Counted from the first letter of the stretch, positions 33,331-40,996 are shown. The stretch is DNA of 64,000 nt from Amycolatopsis sp. NBC_01480 (GCF_036227205.1 NZ_CP109442.1:7378001-7442000), one strand, 5' to 3'. Notes: generated by a model from the letters alone, not told the origin. Program-made: numbers and translations.

Positions 33331-34431
33331 TCAGAGCCGGGGAGCCACCAGCAGCCGGGCAGCCCGTTCGCCCATTCGCAGGTGCGCGGCGGGGTCGGGG
33401 TGCAGGCCGTCGGGCAGGGCCGCGGCCTCGTCCGGGCCGAGCAGCTCGCGCCCGTCGAGGTAGTGCAGCGCCGGGTCTTCGCGAAGGTCGACGATTTTGG
33501 CGAGCAGCGTGCGGACGCCGCTGAGCGTCAGCGCTCCCGTGCCCGCGGAGCCGAGCACGCGTTTGCGTCCGGTCTCCGGGTCGAGCGTGACGGGCCCGGA
33601 AGTTGTTTCCAGCTCGGCAAAGGACGTCGGCGAGACGAGCACGATCGGCGTGCGCGGGTGGCCTTCGCGGATCGTGTCCAGGAAGCCGTGTACGGCCGGG
33701 ACGAAGGTGCGCTCGCGCATCGACGCCTCGCCGACGAGGTTGATCCCGGCCTTGAGCGTGACCAGGTCGGCCGGCGCGTCCCGGATCGCGCGGGCGACTT
33801 CCGGGTCGAGCATCGCGCTGCCGGCGAAGCCGAGGTTGGTCAGCGCCGCGCCGGTCGCCAGCGCGGCGACGGCCGGCCAGACCAGGGTCGGAGCGGGCGC
33901 CTCCAGACCGTGGCTGATCGACGAGCCGTAGTGCACCCAGGCCGCACCTGGCGGCGGAGTCGGCAGGAGGAGCGGCGCATCGGCGTCGAGCGTGCGCAGC
34001 TCGACCGTCGCGCTGTGTGGCAGCCAGATCTCGACGTCCTTCTCGCCGGCCGGCAGATCGTCGAACCGCACGGTCTCGGCGGGGCCGGGAACCAGGCGGG
34101 ATTCGGCGAGGTGCAGGACGTCCCCCGCCTTGGCCGGCACGCGGGCGAGCACCGTCCCGCCGACGGCGAGGTCGAACGACGCGGGCAGCAGGCCTTCGGG
34201 CAGCACCGGCACGGTGACGTGCACCCCCAGCGCCAGCGAGCGCGCGGACGTGCGCAGGCGCAGGCGGACCCCGGCCGTCTGCGAGACGACCAGGTCCATC
34301 AAGCCGTCGCTCAAGCGCGGCCGGGTCCAGGCCGGCAGGCGGCGGGGCCGGACCCCGCGCGGAGTTCGTTCCAGGTCGAGCGCGCCGAGGATCGTGACGC
34401 GGTCGTCGGGCAGGGCGAGGCGGTGGGTCAT
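33331..34431 (-). CDS. SGNH/GDSL-type hydrolase with N-terminal beta-sandwich
   Basis: A protein of 366 residues. The first 150 residues read as a beta-rich domain, as in carbohydrate esterase-like SGNH enzymes. WVHYGSSISHG holds nucleophile Ser170. LTNLGFAGSAM supplies the oxyanion Gly, AGINLVGE the Asn block, and LPDGLHPDP the Asp-His pair. It should be an esterase or lipase without signal peptide, so cytoplasmic or released otherwise. It lies 33 bp downstream of a quinone oxidoreductase gene on the same strand and may be cotranscribed with it. Confidence 0.87.
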   Translation of the reverse strand: MTHRLALPDDRVTILGALDLERTPRGVRPRRLPAWTRPRLSDGLMDLVVSQTAGVRLRLRTSARSLALGVHVTVPVLPEGLLPASFDLAVGGTVLARVPAKAGDVLHLAESRLVPGPAETVRFDDLPAGEKDVEIWLPHSATVELRTLDADAPLLLPTPPPGAAWVHYGSSISHGLEAPAPTLVWPAVAALATGAALTNLGFAGSAMLDPEVARAIRDAPADLVTLKAGINLVGEASMRERTFVPAVHGFLDTIREGHPRTPIVLVSPTSFAELETTSGPVTLDPETGRKRVLGSAGTGALTLSGVRTLLAKIVDLREDPALHYLDGRELLGPDEAAALPDGLHPDPAAHLRMGERAARLLVAPRL

Positions 34432-34464
34432 GTCTCTCCTCGTGGGGCGGGATCGTCGGTGGCG

Positions 34465-35367
34465 TCAGCCGACCAGCAGGACGATTTTTCCGCGTACCGC
34501 ACCGGTTTCGCCGGCCCGGTGGGCTTCCGCGATGGCGTTCAGCGGGAACGTCTTCCCGACCGGGATCGAGAACTGCCCGGCCTCGATCAGGCCGCCGATC
34601 TGGCCGAGGGTGTAGAGGGCGCGGCCGCTGTCGCCCCGGCTGAACCGCACGCCGTGCTCCTGCGCGCCGGCGAAATCGGCGACCGTGACGACGTGCTGCG
34701 GGCTGCCCGCGAGCTGGACGAGTTCGGCCAGGACGCCGCTCCCGGCGATGTCGAGCGCCCGGTCGACGCCACCGGCCGACAGTGCGCCGACCCGCTCCGC
34801 CATGCCGTCCCCGTAAGCCACGGGTTCGGCGCCGAGCGAGCGGAGCATCTCGTGCGAGCCGGGGCTGCCCGTCCCGATCACGCGCGCGCCCCGGGCCACC
34901 GCGAGCTGGACGGCGGCCCGGCCGATGACTCCGGAGGCGCCGTTGACGAGCAGCGTCTCGCCACTCTGGACGCCGAGCTGGTCGAGTGCCCGCGCGGCCG
35001 TCTCGATGGCGACCGGAAGTGCCGCAGCCGCAGCGAAATCGAGCGACGCCGGGATGGGCGCGTAGTGGGCCAGCACCGCCAGCTCGGCCTGCGCGGCGGC
35101 GTCGGCGCAGAACCCGAAGACGCGGTCTCCGATGGCGACGTCGGTGACACCTTCGCCGAGCTCGTCGACGATGCCCGCCACCTCGTACCCCAGCGTCTGC
35201 GGGAGTTCCTGGTCCATCAGGCCCTGGCGTTTCTTCCAGTCGCTCGCGTTGACGCCGGCGGCGCGCACGGCGATCCGGACCTCGCCGGGACCGGGACGCG
35301 GGTCCGGCCGGTCCACGAGCTCGACCACCTCCGGCCCGCCGAACCGGCTGAACTGGGCTGCCTTCAT
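34465..35367 (-). CDS. NADP-dependent quinone oxidoreductase-like MDR enzyme
   Basis: A protein of 300 residues in the zinc-free medium-chain dehydrogenase (QOR) group. MKAAQFSRFGGPEVVEL is the classical start, LGYEVAGIVDELGEGV the catalytic-domain block, and NGASGVIGRAAVQLA the NADPH-binding loop. Zinc-ligand cysteines of alcohol dehydrogenases are absent. It would reduce quinones or enones. Upstream lie two related operator-like palindromes, then a truncated MerR gene with an intact MerR promoter, so its former or present regulation is of special interest. Confidence 0.88.
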   Translation of the reverse strand: MKAAQFSRFGGPEVVELVDRPDPRPGPGEVRIAVRAAGVNASDWKKRQGLMDQELPQTLGYEVAGIVDELGEGVTDVAIGDRVFGFCADAAAQAELAVLAHYAPIPASLDFAAAAALPVAIETAARALDQLGVQSGETLLVNGASGVIGRAAVQLAVARGARVIGTGSPGSHEMLRSLGAEPVAYGDGMAERVGALSAGGVDRALDIAGSGVLAELVQLAGSPQHVVTVADFAGAQEHGVRFSRGDSGRALYTLGQIGGLIEAGQFSIPVGKTFPLNAIAEAHRAGETGAVRGKIVLLVG

Positions 35368-35390
35368 GAGTCGTCCTGTCTTCGAGGCGG

Positions 35391-35430
35391 TGTACGAACA
35401 CTGTTCTATACACGAATACCGTTCGTGTCA
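35391..35430. promoter_or_regulatory. Twin operator-like repeats upstream of the QOR gene
   Basis: ACGAACACTGTTC (35394-35406) and ACGAATACCGTTC (35412-35424) match at 11 of 13 positions and are spaced 18 bp apart. The second extends to the inverted repeat CACGAA-TACCG-TTCGTG. They lie 24 to 60 bp before the QOR start. The binding regulator is not identified; a TetR- or MarR-like protein fits. Confidence 0.5.
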
Positions 35431-35441
35431 AGTCGAGGTGC

Positions 35442-35472
35442 TTGACTCTCAAGTGGCTTGAGCTCCGATAGT
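35442..35472 (+). promoter_or_regulatory. MerR-family promoter with 19-bp spacer
   Basis: TTGACT (-35), then a 19-bp spacer starting with the perfect inverted repeat CTCAAG-TGG-CTTGAG, then GATAGT (-10). An over-long 19-bp spacer with the operator inside is the defining layout of MerR-regulated promoters, and CTCAAG/CTTGAG is the SoxR-type half-site. Transcription would start near 35479, the first base of the MerR remnant, so its message would be leaderless. Confidence 0.75.
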
Positions 35473-35478
35473 GGCGAG

Positions 35479-35571
35479 GTGAACGACCTCTACTCCATCG
35501 GCGACGTCGCCGACCGCACCGGGCTGAGCGTCAGCGCGATCAGGTTCTACGCCGACGAGGTTCCGGAGTAG
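35479..35571 (+). pseudogene. Truncated MerR family regulator (N-terminal 30 residues)
   Basis: GTG 35479 opens a 30-codon frame reading VNDLYSIGDVADRTG then LSVSAIRFYADEVPE and a TAG at 35569. This is the first helix-turn-helix of a MerR protein; SIGDVA-RTGLSVSAIRFY is the family signature. It stops just where the wing should begin. The rest of the gene is not found downstream, where a 46-bp hairpin follows 7 bp later. The promoter is intact. Read as a deletion remnant; a functional micro-protein is unlikely but not excluded. Confidence 0.75.
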
Positions 35572-35578
35572 CCCAGGT

Positions 35579-35624
35579 CTCGTGAGTGTTCATGACGGTT
35601 CTAACCGGCATAAACACTCACGAG
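35579..35624. terminator. 46-bp near-perfect hairpin between the MerR remnant and HxlR
   Basis: Outer arms CTCGTGAGTGTT and AACACTCACGAG pair perfectly, inner arms ATG/CAT and CGGTT/AACCG continue the stem, and only two internal mismatches occur before a 2-base tip. It lies between convergent ends and can serve both. From memory, similar sequences are dispersed between genes in Amycolatopsis, so it may be a repeated palindromic element. Confidence 0.7.
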
Positions 35625-35629
35625 GTGTC

Positions 35630-36010
35630 CTAACCGTGCTGGGCGACGGGGCCGGAATTGGCGTCGAGTGCGTCGAGGACCGCGTCGCCGTTCGCCCTCG
35701 CCCACTCGGTCAGCACGTGGATCGGCTCGATCAGCGTCGCGCCGAGCGGGGTGAGTTCGTACTCGACGCGGTGCGGCACTTCGGCGTACGCGTGGCGGCG
35801 GACGAGCCCGTGCACCTCCAGTCGCCGGAGCGTCTGGGTGAGCATTTTGCGGGAGATGCCGCCGATCAGGTCGATCAGGTCGCCGTGGCGCACCGGGCCT
35901 TTGCTGAGGCCGGAGAGCACGACCACCGTCCACTTGTCGGCGATCAGGTCGACCGCGAGCCGGGCCGGGCAGTCGGCGAGGAAGAGGTCGCCGGGGCCGT
36001 AGTCGCTCAT
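35630..36010 (-). CDS. HxlR family regulator (divergent from QOR gene)
   Basis: A protein of 126 residues from ATG 36010. It has the single conserved Cys region LADCPARLAVDLIADKW, then GGISRKMLTQTLRRLEVHGL and HRVEYELTPLGATL, the HxlR winged-helix pattern. Many HxlR proteins sense electrophiles or quinones through the N-terminal Cys. It diverges from an MDR quinone oxidoreductase gene with 71 bp between the starts, the classical YodB/HypR-like setting, so it most likely represses that gene until a reactive quinone or aldehyde modifies it. An upstream in-frame TTG at 36019 is a possible alternative start. Confidence 0.88.
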   Translation of the reverse strand: MSDYGPGDLFLADCPARLAVDLIADKWTVVVLSGLSKGPVRHGDLIDLIGGISRKMLTQTLRRLEVHGLVRRHAYAEVPHRVEYELTPLGATLIEPIHVLTEWARANGDAVLDALDANSGPVAQHG

Positions 36011-36081
36011 GGCAACCAAGGTACTCGCGGGTGCCTATCGGAAATCTAGCCTGGGTTTTGTTCCCTTCAGGCAGGAGAGTC

Positions 36082-37011
36082 ATGCGAGTCATCACCCAGC
36101 AGCAGCTCGGCGGTCCCGAGGTGCTCACCATTGTGGACGCATCCGAGCCCCGGCCGCTGCCGACCGAGGTCCTGGTGCGGGTCAAGGCGATCGGGCTGAA
36201 CCCGTTGGAGGCGCGGCTGCGGGCCGGCGAGTTCCCGATGCTGGGGCAGCCGCCGTTCGTGCTCGGCTGGGATGTGAGCGGCGTGGTCGCAGACTCGCCG
36301 CAGACCTGGCGGTTCCGGCCCGGCGAGGAGGTGTTCGGCATGCCGCTGTTTCCCCGGGTGGCCAACGCGTATGCCGAGTTCGTGGCCGCTCCGGCCCTGC
36401 ATTTGGCGCGCAAGCCAGCGTCGCTCTCGCACGTCGAGGCCGCGGCGTTGCCGATTGTCGGGCTGACGGCGTGGCAGGGCCTGGTCGACCTCGCCGGCGT
36501 GACCGCGGGCGACCGCGTCCTGGTCCACGGCGGTGGCGGCGGGGTCGGCCACGTCGCGATCCAGATCGCGAAAGCGTTGGGAGCGCACGTGATCACGACG
36601 GCCAGCGGTGGTAAGCGGGAGTTCGTCGAGGCCTTCGGCGCCGACGAGGTGATCGACTACACGAAGGTCGATTTCGCCGAGGTGGTCCGCGACGTCGACG
36701 TCGTGCTCGACACCCTGGGCGGCGACACCGTCGAGCGGTCTCTGGGTGTGCTCCGCCCGGGCGGGCATCTGGTGACCGCGGTCGCCGAGGAGGATTCCGA
36801 ACTGGCCGCCAAGTTCGAGGCCGCGGGCCTGCACTTCAGCGGCATCGCGGTCGACCCGGATCCGGTTGCCTTGCAGGGGCTCGTCGACCTTGTCGAACGG
36901 GGGAAGCTGCGGGTCCACGTGCAGGAGACGTTCCCGTTCGAGCGCATCGCCGACGCACACCGCGTGCTCGACGGCGGTCACCTTCAGGGGAAGCTCGTGC
37001 TCACCGTGTGA
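36082..37011 (+). CDS. NADP-dependent MDR oxidoreductase (quinone/zeta-crystallin-like)
   Basis: A protein of 309 residues. It begins MRVITQQQLGGPEVLTIVD, contains FVLGWDVSGVVAD and the NADPH loop VHGGGGGVGHVAIQIAKALGA, and ends in the usual GKLVLTV. No zinc ligands are seen. Start is fixed by GCAGGAGAG just upstream. It is the second enzyme of this class within 2 kb and differs from the one at 34.5 kb in sequence. The divergent HxlR gene is its probable regulator, which fits a role in removing quinones or reactive carbonyls. Confidence 0.9.
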   Translation: MRVITQQQLGGPEVLTIVDASEPRPLPTEVLVRVKAIGLNPLEARLRAGEFPMLGQPPFVLGWDVSGVVADSPQTWRFRPGEEVFGMPLFPRVANAYAEFVAAPALHLARKPASLSHVEAAALPIVGLTAWQGLVDLAGVTAGDRVLVHGGGGGVGHVAIQIAKALGAHVITTASGGKREFVEAFGADEVIDYTKVDFAEVVRDVDVVLDTLGGDTVERSLGVLRPGGHLVTAVAEEDSELAAKFEAAGLHFSGIAVDPDPVALQGLVDLVERGKLRVHVQETFPFERIADAHRVLDGGHLQGKLVLTV

Positions 37012-37074
37012 TCGGCGACTGGCCAAGAAGTTGCGACTAGGCGATCGTGCCGTCGGCCTGGGTGCGCTGGGCAT

Positions 37075-37215
37075 GAAGATCGGCAAGGCGACGCGGGATT
37101 CGGCCGCCGCGATCAGCTCCAGCAGCCAGCGGCGCAGGCCTGGGTCCCGCTGCTCGGATTCGAACTGGTCGATCAACGCGCCGACGTGCTCGGCGGCCAT
37201 GGCGAAGCCCAACGA
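37075..37215 (-). pseudogene. HEAT-repeat-like gene fragment
   Basis: The reverse strand reads SLGFAMAAEHVGALIDQF, then ESEQRDPGLRRWLLELIAAAESRVALPIF in continuous frame. Helical pairs with LIDQFESE and LRRWLLELIAAA look like one HEAT-type repeat and stand out from the random Arg/Pro sequence around them. There is no start codon context and the reading decays into low-complexity sequence after about 47 residues. Read as a relic; the parent family is uncertain. Confidence 0.35.
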
Positions 37216-37222
37216 GACCGGC

Positions 37223-37639
37223 TCAAGGCATCGAACCGCTGACCGCGGGCAGTTGCACCCCCTCACGGAAATACGGGCACTCGTCCGGCGCGCCGTGGTG
37301 GCGGCAGGTGAGCAGGTAGGTCAGGTAGGACCGGGCGGTTTCGAGCCGCCGGGTTTCTGCCTCGATCGCTTCGATGCGGGCGGAGACCGTGTCACGCCAG
37401 CCGCGGTCGGTGTCGCGCACGCCCAGGGCTGCGGCGATGTCGTCGAGGCTCAGGTTGCCGGTTTCGCGCCAGACCTTCAGCAACGCGATCCGGTAGAGCT
37501 GGTCGCGGTCGTAGCAGCGGCGGCCGGACCGGCGGTGCGGGCTGAGCAGGCCGCGGCGCTCCCAGTAGTGCAGCGTCGAGATGGGCAGCCGGAAACCGGC
37601 CGCCACCTCGCTGATCGGGAGGAGATCCATGTCCGCCAT
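37223..37639 (-). CDS. MerR family regulator
   Basis: A protein of 138 residues. LPISEVAAGFRLPISTLHYWERRGLLSPHR in sequence is the MerR helix-turn-helix and wing, followed by RCYDRDQLYRIALLKVWRET and a coiled-coil helix (AIEAETRRLETARSYLTYLL). The C-terminal effector part is short with CRHHGAPDECPYF, two Cys and two His that could bind a metal or respond to thiols. An iron-box-like sequence lies 26 bp upstream of its start. Its own target is not evident: neighbours are an aminopeptidase on the same strand upstream and a relic downstream. Confidence 0.86.
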   Translation of the reverse strand: MADMDLLPISEVAAGFRLPISTLHYWERRGLLSPHRRSGRRCYDRDQLYRIALLKVWRETGNLSLDDIAAALGVRDTDRGWRDTVSARIEAIEAETRRLETARSYLTYLLTCRHHGAPDECPYFREGVQLPAVSGSMP

Positions 37640-37664
37640 TGGACCCCACCCCGAGCCGGATTGG

Positions 37665-37683
37665 CAAGCTTAGGCTAACCAAA
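37665..37683. promoter_or_regulatory. DtxR/IdeR-like iron box
   Basis: CAAGCTTAGGCTAACCAAA matches the actinobacterial iron-box consensus TTAGGTTAGGCTAACCTAA at 15 of 19 positions, with the whole core TTAGGCTAACC intact. It lies upstream of the MerR gene start (37639), where a promoter is expected. Control by an iron-dependent repressor is inferred. Confidence 0.45.
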
Positions 37684-37686
37684 CAA

Positions 37687-38757
37687 TCAGCTCAGCACGT
37701 CGAGCAGCTCGGTCACCGGCAGCCCGGGGGAGCGGTGGCCGCGGCGGCCGGTCATGGTGCGGCCGGCGACCAGTGCGTTCAGCACGGCCTCCTCCACGGC
37801 GGGCGCCACGGCCGCGTAGAACGCGTCCATCCGGTTCCACGGCACGAAGCGGAGCTGCTCGTAGCCGGGGGCGCCCTCGGGCGGGCCGATCGTCAGCGCG
37901 CCGGCGTTCGCGGTGGAGAAGGCCAGGAAGATGTCGCCGGAGAAGTGCGAGCCGGTGGTCCCGGTGCGGGCCAGGCCGAGCGGCACACGACGGGCCAGCG
38001 CGGTGCACTGTCCGGGCAGCAGCGGGGCATCGGTGGCGACGACGACGATCACCGAACCGGCCCCGGGCGGCGTCCGCCAGTCGGTCTGCTCCATCGGGTT
38101 GTCGGCGCTCAGCCGGTCGCCCACTGGCACCCCGCAGACGGTCAGCTCGCGCCGGGAGCCGAAGTTCGCCTGCACGAAAACCCCGACGGTGTAAGCACCT
38201 TCGCCGTAGGAGACCACGCGCGACGCCGTGCCGCTGCCGCCCTTGAAGGCGTAGCAGTTCATCCCGGTACCGCCGCCGACGGAGCCCTCCTCGACCGGGC
38301 CCGGCCGCGCCGCGTCGATGGCGGCGATCGCGTGCTCGGCGCGCACGTGCGGGCCGTTGATGTCGTTGAGGTAGCCGTCCCAGGTCTCGGCGACGACCGG
38401 CAGCAGCCACTGGTCCGCGAGCCGCGGCCGCTCCCGCAGCGCCCAGTCCACGACGCCGCGGTGCACCGGCCCGATCGCGTGTGTGTTGGTGATCAGCACC
38501 GGCAGCCGCAGCGCGCCGGTCTCGGTCAGCCAGCTCGTGCCGGTCATCTCGCCGTTGCCGTTGAGCGAATACCAGCCCGCCGCGCACGGCACGTCGGCCT
38601 CCCCGGCCGGCCGGGGCAGGATCGCGGTGACGCCGGTGCGGACGTCAGTGCCCTCGATCAGCGTGGTGTAGCCGACGGCGACGCCCGGCACGTCGGTGAT
38701 CGTGTTGAGCGGGCCGGTCCGGCCGGTCAACGGCAGGCCGAGCGCACGCGCGCGCAT
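37687..38757 (-). CDS. P1 family (S58) autoprocessing aminopeptidase/amidase, DmpA-like
   Basis: A protein of 356 residues. NTITDVPGVAVGYTTLIEG begins the DmpA/BapA fold, GGTGMNCYAFKGG is the conserved oxyanion loop, and SVIVVVATDAPLLPGQC holds the N-terminal nucleophile Ser235; self-cleavage is expected between Gly234 and Ser235. Such enzymes release N-terminal D- or L-amino acids or beta-alanine from peptides and amides. ATG 38757 has AAGGAG 6 bases upstream (38764-38769). It directly follows the TetR gene (1 bp apart), so repressor and enzyme are cotranscribed, opposite an amino-acid permease. Confidence 0.92.
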   Translation of the reverse strand: MRARALGLPLTGRTGPLNTITDVPGVAVGYTTLIEGTDVRTGVTAILPRPAGEADVPCAAGWYSLNGNGEMTGTSWLTETGALRLPVLITNTHAIGPVHRGVVDWALRERPRLADQWLLPVVAETWDGYLNDINGPHVRAEHAIAAIDAARPGPVEEGSVGGGTGMNCYAFKGGSGTASRVVSYGEGAYTVGVFVQANFGSRRELTVCGVPVGDRLSADNPMEQTDWRTPPGAGSVIVVVATDAPLLPGQCTALARRVPLGLARTGTTGSHFSGDIFLAFSTANAGALTIGPPEGAPGYEQLRFVPWNRMDAFYAAVAPAVEEAVLNALVAGRTMTGRRGHRSPGLPVTELLDVLS

Positions 38758-38758
38758 G

Positions 38759-39385
38759 TCAGGCTCCTTCCGGCTGGGGCAGTTTGTCGAGGGCGCACCC
38801 GGTGGAATCGGTGGCATAGGCCAATAACAGCTGCTCTGCCACTGCCGCGGTGAAGGTCGGCACGGCCTGGGTGAGGTGCAGGCCGAGGCCGTCCTCCAGC
38901 GCCACCAGGGTGCGGGCGATCGTGGTGGCGTCCCGGGTCAGCGTGAACGCCCCGCTTGCCGCGCCGGCCGCCAGCACGGCGGAGTACAGCGCGACCTGAC
39001 GTTCGTAGAGCTGGATGTGCTGGGCGGCGTAGGCCGCGTCGATGCGGGCGTACGCGCCGAGTTCGTAGATCAGGAAACAGAGTTCGTCCTCGCGCCCGGT
39101 CGGCAGCCCGGCCCGGATGAGGCCGGCGAGCCGGCGCCGGGGATCGGGCTCGGCCGCGGCCGTCTCCTCCCGGTTCGAGCAGAACCGCTCCACCGCGGCG
39201 CGCTGCACCTCGTACAGCAGCTCGGTGAGGTTCGGGAAGTAGTAGAGCAGCGAACCGGTCGAGATGTCCGCCCGGTCCGCGATGTCCCGCAGGCGCAGGC
39301 CGATCACCCCGTGCTCGAGGATCGCCTCCCGGGCAGCGACGAGGAGTTCGGCCCGCCGCTCGGCGGCCCTGCTCGGACGTGGCAT
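38759..39385 (-). CDS. TetR family regulator (BetI-like)
   Basis: A protein of 208 residues. RRAELLVAAREAILEHGVIG, then LRDIADRADISTGSLLYYFPN is the TetR DNA-binding domain; the C-terminal part (YAAQHIQLYERQVALYSAVL, ARTLVALEDGLGLHL) is typical for BetI-like ligand pockets. It is divergent from an APC permease and forms an operon with a P1 peptidase. An inverted repeat TCAAAGAAC/GTTCTTTGA lies in the divergent region and is the likely operator. The inducer may be an amino acid, amide or amine handled by the enzyme and permease. Confidence 0.9.
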   Translation of the reverse strand: MPRPSRAAERRAELLVAAREAILEHGVIGLRLRDIADRADISTGSLLYYFPNLTELLYEVQRAAVERFCSNREETAAAEPDPRRRLAGLIRAGLPTGREDELCFLIYELGAYARIDAAYAAQHIQLYERQVALYSAVLAAGAASGAFTLTRDATTIARTLVALEDGLGLHLTQAVPTFTAAVAEQLLLAYATDSTGCALDKLPQPEGA

Positions 39386-39408
39386 GACCTCGATTCTTCA
39401 CATGACGG

Positions 39409-39469
39409 TCAAAGAACACAAGACCTACCCATATGCCTATTGACAGCAACCCCGGCGTGGTTCTTTGAT
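39409..39469 (+). promoter_or_regulatory. Permease promoter with TetR operator candidate
   Basis: TTGACA (39440-39445) is a perfect -35; TTTGAT (39464-39469) lies 18 bp further as a -10. Inverted copies TCAAAGAAC (39409-39417) and GTTCTTTGA (39460-39468) bracket it, the second covering the -10. Binding of the divergent TetR protein to both would block transcription. Confidence 0.55.
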
Positions 39470-39507
39470 GCCTCTTCAAATAACTGCTCCGCAGAGGAGA
39501 CGGCGAC

Positions 39508-40896
39508 ATGGCTTCAGACCCGACCGGTTCTCCGCCAGTGCTGCGCCGCGGCCTCCGCGTCCTCGGCACGCTGCTCATCACGCTGTCCGCGACCACGCCC
39601 GCGTCCTCGGTGTTCATCATTTCCCCCGGGGTGGTGGCGCAGGCCGGCAGCGGCGCCTTCTGGAGCTTCCTGCTGGCCGGCGTGGTCGGCGTCTTCATGG
39701 CGTTCGTCTACGCCGAACTCGCGTCCGCATACCCGCTCAGCGGCGGCGAGTACGCGATCGTCGGCCGCACGCTGGGCAAGCTGCCCGGTTTTGTCACCCT
39801 CGGGCTGCTGGTGATCACCCAGGTGCTGATCATCGCGGTGATCGCGCTCGGCGTCGGCACCTACCTGTCGGTGGTGTTCCCGAGCCTGGACGGCCCGGTG
39901 GTCGCCGCGGTGACCACGGTCGTGGCGACCGGGCTGGCCGTGTTCGACATCAAGCTGAACGCCTGGGTCACCGGGGTCTTCCTGGCCATCGAGATGGCCG
40001 CGCTGGTGGTGCTCACCGTGCTCGGCGTCGCCCACCCGGCCCGGCCGTTCACCGACCTGCTGCTGCATCCGGTGGCGGCCGGTTCGGGCGGGACGTTGAT
40101 GCCGGCCGGCTTCGGGCTCATCGGCGCGGCGACGGCGGTGGCGATCTTCTCCTACAACGGATACGGCTCGGCGGTGTACTTCGGCGAGGAGACGCAGGAC
40201 GCCCACCGCGGCATCGCGCGTGCCGTGCTGTGGGCGCTCGGCATCACCGTGATCGCCGAGCTGGCCCCGGTGACCGCCGTCCTGCTGGGGGCGCCGTCGC
40301 TGAACGAGCTGTTCGCGGCGCCGAACATGATGTCCTACTTCCTCACGTCCGTCGGCGGGCCCGGGCTGAACACCGCGATCAGCCTCGCCGTGGCGCTGGC
40401 GATCCTCAACGCGGTGCTGGCGATCATCCTGATCACCGCCCGGATGGTGTTCAGCACCGGCCGGGACGCGGCCTGGCCGGGCGCGGTCAGCCGGGCGCTG
40501 GCCACCGTCCACCCGCGCTTCGCCACGCCGTGGGTCGCGACGGTCGCGGTCGGGCTCGTCGGCACGGCGCTGTGCTTCGCCGACGAGCAGTTCCTGGTCG
40601 TCACCACGGCGACCACGATCGTCGTCGTGTACGTCCTGCTGTGCCTGGCCGCGGTGAACGGCCGGCGCAACGGCTCGACCGCGCACGCCCGTTACCGCAT
40701 GCCCCTCTTCCCGGTGGCCCCGGTCCTGGCGCTGATCGCCCTCGGCTACGTGGTGTACGAGAACGCGACGGACCCGAAGGTCGGCCGCCCGAGCCTGTAC
40801 GTCACGGTCGGCATCGCCGCCGTCGCCGGCGCTTATTACCTGCTTGTCCTGCGCCGTCGCGGCAGCTGGGAATTGCGCGGCGCCGACGACGAGTGA
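39508..40896 (+). CDS. APC superfamily amino acid/polyamine permease
   Basis: A protein of 462 residues with about twelve hydrophobic helices. The first, with TLLITLSATTPASSVFIISPGVV, carries the unwound substrate-binding region of APC transporters; SAYPLSGGEYAIVGRTLGK is the conserved helix 2 motif, and FSYNGYGSAVYFGEETQD lies in helix 6. It imports an amino acid or amine by cation coupling. Control by the divergent TetR protein and linkage to a P1 aminopeptidase suggest uptake of the products, or of amino acid amides acted on by that enzyme. Start ATG follows GCAGAGGAG. Confidence 0.9.
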   Translation: MASDPTGSPPVLRRGLRVLGTLLITLSATTPASSVFIISPGVVAQAGSGAFWSFLLAGVVGVFMAFVYAELASAYPLSGGEYAIVGRTLGKLPGFVTLGLLVITQVLIIAVIALGVGTYLSVVFPSLDGPVVAAVTTVVATGLAVFDIKLNAWVTGVFLAIEMAALVVLTVLGVAHPARPFTDLLLHPVAAGSGGTLMPAGFGLIGAATAVAIFSYNGYGSAVYFGEETQDAHRGIARAVLWALGITVIAELAPVTAVLLGAPSLNELFAAPNMMSYFLTSVGGPGLNTAISLAVALAILNAVLAIILITARMVFSTGRDAAWPGAVSRALATVHPRFATPWVATVAVGLVGTALCFADEQFLVVTTATTIVVVYVLLCLAAVNGRRNGSTAHARYRMPLFPVAPVLALIALGYVVYENATDPKVGRPSLYVTVGIAAVAGAYYLLVLRRRGSWELRGADDE

Positions 40897-40996
40897 AACG
40901 TACGCCGGATTACGTACGGCCACTGCCGCTCTGTGACGGACGACCGCACCATCCTCGCTGCGAGATCCTGCCTTCGAGCGAGTGGAGGGCGGGGAA

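Noticed and set aside
35394..35406. GAAC-ACT-GTTC as a second SOS box
   Set aside because: LexA sites need a 4-base spacer (GAAC-N4-GTTC); here the spacer is 3 and the outer TCG/CGA bases do not match.
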